Shown here piece by piece: positions 58,138 to 64,000 of a stretch of 64,000 nucleotides of DNA (position 1 is its first letter; each line of letters begins with the position of its first letter). Position numbers and translations under genes: made by a program. The notes below the pieces were generated by a model. That model had not been told where the DNA came from, searched no databases, and saw only the letters and a program-made list of their open reading frames with translations. The DNA is from Micromonospora sp. BL4 (GTDB taxonomy: Bacteria > Actinomycetota > Actinomycetes > Mycobacteriales > Micromonosporaceae): positions 22,168 to 86,167 of the forward strand of contig NZ_RCVJ01000070.1 of assembly GCF_003667505.1 (NCBI RefSeq), written 5' to 3'.

Positions 58138-59001
58138 TCAACCGGCCAGCGGGGTGGCGCTCAGGCGCTCGGCCCGCTGCTTGGCGGCCTGCAGGATCGG
58201 CCCCTCCCGGTAGCGCCGGGGGACCGCGCCGAGCGCCAAGCGCAGGGTGCGCACCGTCAGGTCCGCCGACAGGGCGGTGGTGGGCAGCCCGAGCCCGCCG
58301 TACATCCGGCGAGCCCACGCCGGCAACAACGCGAGCGCCGTGCCGGCGACCCCCAGGTACGCCCAGCGTGGTGGCCCGAGGGTGAGCCCCAGCCGGGCCG
58401 GCAGGCTGAGCTTCCACGGCAGCGGCGGGGCGGTGAGCAGGAGCGCGGTCTCGGCGGCCGCGCGGGTCATCCGCAGCTCCGGCCGCACCGCGCGGTAGTA
58501 CTCCGCCACCTCTTTCGCGGTGCCCGGGACGGTGGCCGGGTCGAGGCCGACCAGGGCGGCCGAGCGGCGCTGCTCGGTGTAGTAGCCGTCCACCTCGTCG
58601 TCGGTGAGCGGCAGACCGGCCCGCCGGGCCGTGCTGAGGAACGACTCGACCTCGGCGACGTGCACCCAGCGCAGCAGGTCCGGCTCGTCGATCCGGAACT
58701 CCTCGCCGGTGTCCGGGTCGGTGGCCCGCAGCCGGTCGTGCAGCCGGCGCAGCCGGGCCCCGGCCGCCTCCGCCTCAGCGGTGGTCCCGTAGACGGTGGT
58801 GGCCACGTAGGTGGCGGTGCGCACCAGGCGGCCCCAGGCGTCGGTGCGGTAGTTGCTGTTCTGCGCGACCCCGGCCATCGCCCGCGGGTGCAACGCCTGG
58901 AGGTAGAGCGAGCGCAGGCCGGCTACGACCAGGATCGGCTCGTCGTGCACTTTCCACGTGACCGAACCCGGACCGAAAAGGCCGAGGTCATCGGAGTCCA
59001 C
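58138..59001 (-). CDS. DUF2236/MpaB-like oxygenase
   Basis: 287 residues. FGPGSVTWKVHDEPILVVAGLRSLYLQALHPRAMAGVAQNSNY near 9-51 is the family signature with conserved His for heme or metal binding (LHPRAMAGV), and DLLRWVHVAEVESFL near 108-122 is the central block. Members include the latex-clearing protein and mycophenolic-acid MpaB relatives, b-type heme oxygenases. The substrate here is unknown. It converges on the RecB-like gene with 19 nt between stops. Confidence 0.88.
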   Translation of the reverse strand: MDSDDLGLFGPGSVTWKVHDEPILVVAGLRSLYLQALHPRAMAGVAQNSNYRTDAWGRLVRTATYVATTVYGTTAEAEAAGARLRRLHDRLRATDPDTGEEFRIDEPDLLRWVHVAEVESFLSTARRAGLPLTDDEVDGYYTEQRRSAALVGLDPATVPGTAKEVAEYYRAVRPELRMTRAAAETALLLTAPPLPWKLSLPARLGLTLGPPRWAYLGVAGTALALLPAWARRMYGGLGLPTTALSADLTVRTLRLALGAVPRRYREGPILQAAKQRAERLSATPLAG

Positions 59002-59064
59002 CGCCCAAGAGTGCCACGGCCCGGCCGACCTCGCCGGTCACCCCGCCCGGAGCGCGGGAACCGG

Positions 59065-59493
59065 TCAGCTGTCGGCGGAGCGGCGAGCCTGGCAGGCCGG
59101 GCAGAGACCCCAGAAGGTCACTTCCGCCTCGTCCACCTCGAAGCCGTGCGCGACGCTCGGCGCCAGGCAGGGGGCGCTGCCCACCGCGCAGTCGATGTCG
59201 GCGATCTCGCCGCAACCCCGGCAGACCACGTGGTGGTGGTTGTCGCCGGCGCGCGCCTCGTACCGGGCGGGACTGCCGGCCGGCTCGATCCGGCGGGACA
59301 GCCCGGCCCGGGACAGCGCCCCCAGCACGTCGTAGACCGCCTGGGTGGAGACCGAGTCGAGGCGTTCGCGGACCTGCCGGGTGATCTCCTCGACCTCCAG
59401 GTGGCCGCCGCCGGCCAGCACGTCGAGCACCGCGAGGCGCGGTCGGGTGACCCGCAGGCCCCTCGATCGCAGCAGTTCCTCGGCACCGGACAT
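59065..59493 (-). CDS. Fur-family metalloregulator
   Basis: 142 residues. The N-terminal winged helix (LRSRGLRVTRPRLAVLDVLAGGGHLEVEEI) is followed by the dimer/metal domain with HHHVVCRGCG (Cys91, Cys94) and CPACQ (Cys131, Cys134), the structural zinc site. It corresponds to FurA/CatR of actinomycetes, which often represses an adjacent katG; no catalase gene lies here. The ATG at 59493 was chosen as it starts the fold directly; the longer frame upstream is not coding in character. The metal sensed is not clear: iron, manganese or peroxide-sensing are possible. Confidence 0.9.
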   Translation of the reverse strand: MSGAEELLRSRGLRVTRPRLAVLDVLAGGGHLEVEEITRQVRERLDSVSTQAVYDVLGALSRAGLSRRIEPAGSPARYEARAGDNHHHVVCRGCGEIADIDCAVGSAPCLAPSVAHGFEVDEAEVTFWGLCPACQARRSADS

Positions 59494-59689
59494 GCGCCAA
59501 TGACAGCACGCGCGACGGGTGCCGACAACCGGCGTGCGGCCGGGGTGGCCGCGGACACAGCCGCCGACGGCCGGATCGCGGCGCGGTGAACCCGATCGAG
59601 GCGCCGCGCGTGTTCCCGGTCGAGAGCCCGGGGTGACCGGCGAACGTAGGCTGGCCAACCCGTGACCGTGATCCACCTGGAGGGTGTCG

Positions 59690-60172
59690 ATGTTCGAGGA
59701 GATCCAGGGTCTGCCGGTGCACGTCCTGGTGGTCCACGCGGTGGTCCTGTTCGTGCCGCTGCTGGCGGTGCTGGCCATCGCGTACGTGGGGCTGCCGCGC
59801 TGGCGGCACCGGCTGGACTGGGCGGTGGGCATCCTCGCCGTGGCGGCGCCGCTGACCGCCTTCGTGGCGATCCAGTCGGGTGAGGCGTTCACCGACGCGC
59901 TGGTCGCCCGGGGTTTCCAGGGCCCGATCCTCGACCAGATCTTCGAGCACTCCCGCTACGGCGACATCCTGTTCCGGATCGTGGTGCCGCTCGGGATCGT
60001 GGCCGTTCTGCTGCTGGTGGCGACCAGCGGGCATCCCCGGGTGCCGCGGCTGCCGGCGCTGGTGACCCCGGTGCTGGGGGTGGCGGTCGTCGCGCTCTCC
60101 ATCGCAGCCCTGGTCTACGTCTACCTGACCGGCCACTCCGGCGCCGAGGCCGTCTGGGGCACCACGCTCTGA
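59690..60172 (+). CDS. DUF2231 membrane protein
   Basis: 160 residues with four predicted membrane helices. LPVHVLVVHAVVLFVPLLAVLAIAYVGL near 8-35 opens with the conserved His pair of DUF2231, and the Glu of QSGEAF plus FEHSRYGDILF are also conserved, which hints at metal or heme ligands. GGAGG 6 nt before the ATG. Function unknown. Confidence 0.85.
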   Translation: MFEEIQGLPVHVLVVHAVVLFVPLLAVLAIAYVGLPRWRHRLDWAVGILAVAAPLTAFVAIQSGEAFTDALVARGFQGPILDQIFEHSRYGDILFRIVVPLGIVAVLLLVATSGHPRVPRLPALVTPVLGVAVVALSIAALVYVYLTGHSGAEAVWGTTL

Positions 60173-60190
60173 CCGTCGGTCACGGCGTGG

Positions 60191-60511
60191 TCAGAAGATC
60201 ACCCGCGAGCAGAGCAGGCAGAGCAGCACCACCAGCACCACGCCGACCGCCGCGCCGAAGCCGTAGGTGATTCGCTGGGCGCGCTGCTCGGCCGCGTCGA
60301 GGTCGGCCATGTCCTGGGGCGGCAGCCGCCGGGGCGGCGCCGGCTCCAGGTGTACGGGTGGGCGCCAGCCCGCCGGCGGCGGCACGCTCGGCGGCGGGCC
60401 CTCGTACCCGCTCGCGGGCGCGGCGGCGGCCTGCTCCGGTGCTCCGTCGCCGCCGGTCCCGGGCCGCCGCCAGTAGTCGTCCGGGGTGCTGCCACCGCTG
60501 GGGGTCGTCAC
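60191..60511 (-). CDS. Small tail-anchored membrane protein
   Basis: 106 residues. A disordered Pro/Ala/Gly-rich N-terminal region ends at PPQDMADLDAAEQRAQRITYG and is followed by one C-terminal membrane helix with cysteines (GAAVGVVLVVLLCLLCSRVIF). GTG at 60511 lies 8 nt after TAGCGT (leaderless), so the longer frame is rejected. Converges on the DUF2231 gene. Function unknown; family not recognised. Confidence 0.75.
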   Translation of the reverse strand: MTTPSGGSTPDDYWRRPGTGGDGAPEQAAAAPASGYEGPPPSVPPPAGWRPPVHLEPAPPRRLPPQDMADLDAAEQRAQRITYGFGAAVGVVLVVLLCLLCSRVIF

Positions 60512-60615
60512 GCCGTCCGACGCTACCAACGCGGCCGGCGGCTCGGTCGTTTCTGGCCGGCGCGCCACCGTCCGCCACCGGTCCGCTGCCGTCGGCTGCG
60601 CTAGTCTTGCCGCTC

Positions 60616-60798
60616 GTGAGCACCGAGGACCCCGGCACGCAGGGCGCGCGCGGCGACGACGACCGCACCGTCGACCTGAGCGAAGACTTCGTGGTGCTGC
60701 CCGAGCAGACCGCCGACGACACCGACCGCGGCTGGGGCGAGCGGCCCGGCGGCAACGACGACTGGCTGCTCGCCGAACGCCCCCCGCACTGGGGCTGA
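60616..60798 (+). CDS. Small acidic protein, 60 residues
   Basis: Begins MSTEDPGTQGARGDDDRTVD and ends GGNDDWLLAERPPHWG, very acidic, with three Trp residues near the end. No membrane segment. TAGTCT lies 8 nt before the GTG (leaderless), and third positions are G/C. The compact conserved tail (DDWLLAERPPHW) suggests a real peptide that binds a partner. Not recognised beyond a lineage-specific hypothetical protein. Confidence 0.7.
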   Translation: MSTEDPGTQGARGDDDRTVDLSEDFVVLPEQTADDTDRGWGERPGGNDDWLLAERPPHWG

Positions 60799-60862
60799 CC
60801 CCGCTCCCGTCCGTAGGCCTGGCCGCCGCCTCGGAAGCGGGCCGCGCTGGTGGCGCGCCCGG

Positions 60863-61435
60863 TCAACCGCGGACGACGATGGCGAACCGGCTGCCCTCCG
60901 GCAGCCCGACCGCGCGTTGTGCCTGGTCGGGGCGGAGCGCCAGGTAGAGCGCCGACGACCCGTCGGTCGCGCCGGCACCCAACACGTCCAGCACCAGCGC
61001 TCGGGTGGCGAGCAGGGCGGCTTCGGCGCCCGTCCCACCCGGCGGCGCCGCGAGCAGGTCGACCCGGGCACCGGGTCGGACCACCGCCAGCGCGGCCGGC
61101 TCGGCCAACCGGACCGGCACCCCGACCGCGCCGCTGGGCAGCGGCAACGGACCGGACGCCGAGGCCCCGTCCGTGGTTGCGCCCGTGCCGGTCGGCCGCG
61201 GCCCGTCGACCACGCCGGTCGGCCGCGGCCCGTCGACCGGTCCGACGCTGACCCGGCCGGGGGTCGGGGTGGCGCTCGTGGCCGGCGGGCAGCCGGTCGG
61301 GGTGTGCAGGACGGCGGCGGCCAGGCCGAGCAGCGCAGCGACCAGGCCGGCCCGGAGCAGGGTGCGACTGCCGGGCAGGGCGAGCCGCCGAAGTGGCCGT
61401 AACGCCCGAGCGGAGTCTGGATCGCCGGTCGCCAT
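60863..61435 (-). CDS. CpaB/RcpC-like SAF-domain protein
   Basis: 190 residues. A membrane helix (TLLRAGLVAALLGLAAAVL) is followed by a Pro/Thr-rich linker with a doubled VDGPRPTG unit, then a domain with VPVRLAEPAALAVVRPGARVDLLAA and ALVLDVLGAG, and finally YLALRPDQAQRAVGLPEGSRFAIVV. This is the order of the SAF/RcpC part of CpaB, the Flp-pilus assembly protein. No tad/flp genes are nearby, so it may act elsewhere. ATG preceded by GGGAGG. Confidence 0.75.
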   Translation of the reverse strand: MATGDPDSARALRPLRRLALPGSRTLLRAGLVAALLGLAAAVLHTPTGCPPATSATPTPGRVSVGPVDGPRPTGVVDGPRPTGTGATTDGASASGPLPLPSGAVGVPVRLAEPAALAVVRPGARVDLLAAPPGGTGAEAALLATRALVLDVLGAGATDGSSALYLALRPDQAQRAVGLPEGSRFAIVVRG

Positions 61436-61630
61436 CTGCCGCCTCCCGTCGCGGGTGCCGCAGCGACACCCGTGGGCTGCAGGTTAGGCCGATCGGAGCC
61501 AGCTCAGCTGATCGTCCGCCGGTGCCTGTGGACAACCGGCCGGCCTGTGGACAACGCCCACCGACCGGCCGGACCTGCTATGACACGGGGACGACCACCT
61601 GCCCACCCGGGAAGCCGGCGGGCGGGGCGG

Positions 61631-62020
61631 TCAGGACGCGGAGCTGGCCGCCGGGGCCTTGCCACCGCTCGACCCGCCGGACGACGACGAGCCGGACGAC
61701 GACGAGCCGGAGGACGAGGACGAGCCGGACGACGAGGACGTCGACCCGGTCGAACCCGACGACGACCCGGAGTCTCCACCCGAGGACGACTCGGACTTGG
61801 CCGGCTTGCTCGCCGTGCCGCCGGCCGAGGTCTCGGAGCCGGACGCCCGGGAGTCGGTGCGGTAGAAGCCCGAGCCCTTGAAGACGATCCCGACCGAGTT
61901 GAAGACCTTGCGCAGCCGCCCCGCACACGTCGGGCACTCGGTCAGCGGCGCGTCAGAGAAGGACTGGACCGCCTCGAGCTGGTGACCGCACGCGGTGCAG
62001 GCGTACTGGTACGTGGGCAC
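61631..62020 (-). CDS. FmdB-family zinc-ribbon protein with Ser-rich tail
   Basis: 129 residues. The first 45 are an FmdB/CxxC zinc ribbon (PTYQYACTACGHQLEAVQ, ECPTCAGRLRKVF; Cys8, 11, 29, 32), and the last 60 are almost only Ser, Gly and Thr. GTG at 62020 follows GGAGGAGA. FmdB domains are thought to regulate or bind nucleic acid. A gene order of 5-formyl-THF cyclo-ligase followed by fmdB on the same strand is conserved in actinobacteria. The Ser tail is encoded by a simple repeat (61660-61800). Confidence 0.92.
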   Translation of the reverse strand: MPTYQYACTACGHQLEAVQSFSDAPLTECPTCAGRLRKVFNSVGIVFKGSGFYRTDSRASGSETSAGGTASKPAKSESSSGGDSGSSSGSTGSTSSSSGSSSSSGSSSSGSSSSGGSSGGKAPAASSAS

Positions 62021-62082
62021 GTTCTCCTCCGGATCTGGGCTCAGCCAGTTGGCACTCGACCTATTCGAGTGCCAATGGTGCG

Positions 62083-62760
62083 TCATTCGCCCCGGGTTCG
62101 TCCAGCGGACGTGTGGGGCGCGACACCATGCGCCGCTCCCGGGCCGTCGTCAAGCGTACGCACCCCGTCGGCAGGGGTGACGATCGCGCGGACCGGTCGG
62201 TCGTGCGGCTCCACCGGCAGCGCCTCGACCAACTCGCCGTCGTGCAGCGGGACCACGGTCAGCGTCGCCGTGGGCACCCGGGCGAGCGCCCGGTCGTACG
62301 AGCCACCGCCGCGGCCCAGCCGCCGGCCGCGCCGGTCGACCGCCAGCGCCGGAACGACCACCAGGTCCGCGCCGGTCACCGCGGCCACCCCGAGCCGGGG
62401 TCCGACCGGCTCCCGGATACCCCGCCCGGCCGCGATCATGGCGTCCGGCCCGGTGTACGCCGCCCAGTCCAGATCAAGGTCGGCGAGGAGCACCGGCAGC
62501 AGCAGCTCGGCGTCGGCCGGCAACGCCGCCCGCAGCACCTCCGGCAGGTCCGCCCCGCCCGGCTCGGAGCCGACCGGCACGTACGCCGTCATCCGCCGCG
62601 GGCGCAGCCGGCGTACCAGCGCGACCAGCTCGGCCTGGACACGGCCGGCGGCGGCGACCCGGGCCGGACCGCTCAGCGCCCGGCGTCGGGCGAGCAGCTC
62701 GGCGCGGGTGTCCCGCTTCGCCACCCGGGTCACTTCCGCTTCATCAGAAAATTCCGGCAC
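62083..62760 (-). CDS. 5-formyltetrahydrofolate cyclo-ligase
   Basis: 225 residues. Converts 5-formyl-THF to 5,10-methenyl-THF with ATP. KRDTRAELLARRRAL near the start is the ATP-binding basic stretch, AYVPVGSEP the folate site, and DRRGRRLGRGGGSYDRAL the phosphate loop. GTG at 62760 has AGGAG 6 nt before it; a GTG at 62790 is less well placed. Precedes fmdB on the same strand. Confidence 0.9.
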   Translation of the reverse strand: MPEFSDEAEVTRVAKRDTRAELLARRRALSGPARVAAAGRVQAELVALVRRLRPRRMTAYVPVGSEPGGADLPEVLRAALPADAELLLPVLLADLDLDWAAYTGPDAMIAAGRGIREPVGPRLGVAAVTGADLVVVPALAVDRRGRRLGRGGGSYDRALARVPTATLTVVPLHDGELVEALPVEPHDRPVRAIVTPADGVRTLDDGPGAAHGVAPHTSAGRTRGE

Positions 62761-62845
62761 GCAACACTCCTGACGCAACGCCTCTCCCACGGTTGCTCTG
62801 TGTCAGCATCGCAAGCAACGACAGCGGACCGTCCGGGGGGACCGA

Positions 62846-64000
62846 GTGACGCTACGCGGGCGGTTGACAGCAGCCTTCCTCGTGGTGGTGCTCGGGCCGG
62901 TCCTGCTCGGCGCGTTCTTCGTCGCCTCCACCGTCGCCGCCGTCGACCGCAGCCGCTCCACCGAGCGCCTCGCCGTGGCGGCCTCCACCGTGCGTACCTC
63001 GGTCGACGCGCTCTGCCAGCAGTTGCGCGCCACCGCCGACGCGGTGGCCCTCACCGGCGACCCGGCCGGCGCCGCCGCCCAGCTGGTCGGCCGAGGGTTG
63101 GCCGCCGGGGTGCTGATCACCGACGTGTCCGGCCAGGTCACCTACGCCTCGCCCGGAGCGCCGGCGACCCCCTGGCGCGAGTGCGGCGGCCCGGCCGCGC
63201 CGTCCGGCCCGGTCCGCGCCGTGGCCGCCCGGGTCGACCTGCGCGACCGCGCCGGGACCCTGCTGGGCACGGTGGCCGCCGCGCAGGTTGTCGACCCGGC
63301 CTTCGTGGCCCGGCTGGCGGCGGTGACCGGGGTGGCGGTCACGCTGCTCGACGGCGGTGCCAGCGCCGCGCGGGTCACCCACACCACCGAATCCCGTGCG
63401 GTACGCGACGCCGTGCTGGCCGCGGCCATCGCCACCGACGGCGACCAGGTCACCGAGACCACCGAGGGCCGGTACGTGCGACGCATCGGACCGTCCTCCG
63501 GGCAGCCGCTGCCGCTGGTGCTCTCCGTGGCGAGCGAGCAGCCACCCGCGCTGCACGTCACGTTGGTCGGCGTGGTCGTGCTGGCCGGGCTGCTCGCCGT
63601 GCTGGCCGCGTGGCGGCTGGCCCGGGTGACCACCCGGCCGCTGGTGGAGCTGGCCGGCGCGGTGGACCGGGTGGCGCACGGCGACCTGACCGCCCGGGTG
63701 CCGGTGCGCACCCGGGACGAACTGGGCCGGCTGGCCGCCGCGTTCAACCGGATGACCCGGGAGACCGGGTCGTACGTCGCGGCGCTGACCAGCAGCCGGG
63801 ACCAGTTGCGCGGGCACCTCGCGGTCCTCGGGGACACCCTGGCCAGCACGCACGACCTGCAACGCATCCTGCGGGTGATCCTGCACAGCGCCATCGCGGC
63901 CACCGGGGCGCGGGCCGGAGCGGTGCTGCTGGTGGAGACCGGTGGGGTGCTGGTCGCACAGTGCACCGAGGGGCTGGACGGGCGTTGGCCGGAGGGGGAC
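62846..64000 (+). CDS. Membrane sensor protein with HAMP and GAF domains (runs off right edge)
   Basis: 385 residues are visible, open at the window end. An N-terminal membrane helix (TAAFLVVVLGPVLLGAFFV), an extracytoplasmic sensor of about 200 residues with a PAS/Cache-like look (LITDVSGQVTYASPGAPATP), a second helix (VTLVGVVVLAGLLAVLAAWRLA), a HAMP domain (RVTTRPLVELAGAVDRVAHGDLTARV, DELGRLAAAFNRM), and the start of a GAF domain (LQRILRVILHSAIAATGARAGAVLLVE). The output domain is outside the window: a histidine kinase, SpoIIE-type phosphatase or diguanylate cyclase are all possible. GTG follows GGGGGGACC. Divergent from the 5-FCL gene. Confidence 0.85.
   Translation, partial: MTLRGRLTAAFLVVVLGPVLLGAFFVASTVAAVDRSRSTERLAVAASTVRTSVDALCQQLRATADAVALTGDPAGAAAQLVGRGLAAGVLITDVSGQVTYASPGAPATPWRECGGPAAPSGPVRAVAARVDLRDRAGTLLGTVAAAQVVDPAFVARLAAVTGVAVTLLDGGASAARVTHTTESRAVRDAVLAAAIATDGDQVTETTEGRYVRRIGPSSGQPLPLVLSVASEQPPALHVTLVGVVVLAGLLAVLAAWRLARVTTRPLVELAGAVDRVAHGDLTARVPVRTRDELGRLAAAFNRMTRETGSYVAALTSSRDQLRGHLAVLGDTLASTHDLQRILRVILHSAIAATGARAGAVLLVETGGVLVAQCTEGLDGRWPEGD

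Overview
The window looks like chromosomal DNA of a Micromonosporaceae actinomycete, most likely Micromonospora. The base composition is very GC-rich and third codon positions are almost all G or C. GTG starts are frequent, and many genes carry a TANNNT -10 box only 6-8 nt before the start codon, as expected for leaderless mRNAs. Gene content and order match actinobacterial core blocks. I see no prophage, insertion sequence or CRISPR array; most of the region is ordinary core chromosome with a few lineage-specific genes.

Layout. 1-3.0 kb is the end of an NRPS-independent siderophore operon (two IucA/IucC-type synthetases and an SbnH-like decarboxylase, resembling staphyloferrin B logic). 3-8.4 kb has a secreted serine protease, tRNA-Arg(CCU), a secreted repeat-domain protein and a lipoprotein. 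8.6-9.8 kb is a ClpP protease with a PopR-like regulator and a tandem operator between them. 10.3-14.8 kb has a K+ channel/TrkA protein, a MarR-azoreductase pair and a secreted trypsin. 14.9-17.8 kb is the 2-oxoacid:ferredoxin oxidoreductase korAB. 18.1-20.1 kb has a cell-surface protein and an orphan nuoA.

20.2-36 kb is a rearranged version of the block known in Mycobacterium tuberculosis as Rv1207-Rv1232c: folP2, a DivIVA-domain protein, DNA-3-methyladenine glycosylase I, DUF3117, O-methyltransferase, HtrA, TatB, Mrp, DUF1003 and MgtE-N/CBS. The sigE-rseA pair that separates the O-methyltransferase from htrA in mycobacteria is absent here. Inserted in the block are a Tat-exported DUF1501/DUF1800 pair, a PaaX/enoyl-CoA hydratase operon and leucyl aminopeptidase.

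36-49 kb is a mixture: PhzF, HAD, EamA, two SDRs, a CitE-like CoA lyase, an acyl-CoA dehydrogenase, two DUF4190 proteins, an SOS-box-preceded Rv2578c-type radical SAM protein, a DCC/HTTM group and thioredoxin. 49.7-64 kb has a MaoC hydratase, a TrmH-type methyltransferase, a small-membrane-protein/PH-domain pair, an ECF sigma factor with a membrane partner, PHP, MarC, a RecB-like Fe-S nuclease, a Fur regulator, FmdB, 5-formyl-THF cyclo-ligase, and a HAMP/GAF sensor that runs off the right edge.

Convergent gene pairs are usually separated by strong perfect hairpins, listed as terminators. The best regulatory signals are the tandem PopR-type operator (9306-9337), the LexA/SOS box (46768-46783), a 28-bp perfect palindrome (8498-8525) and two stop-codon-embedded tandem repeats (32685-32748 and 37400-37490). 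No wholly new multi-gene system is evident; the least explained pieces are the HTTM group, the DUF1800/DUF1501 pair and the gene-free stretch at 49.1-49.7 kb.
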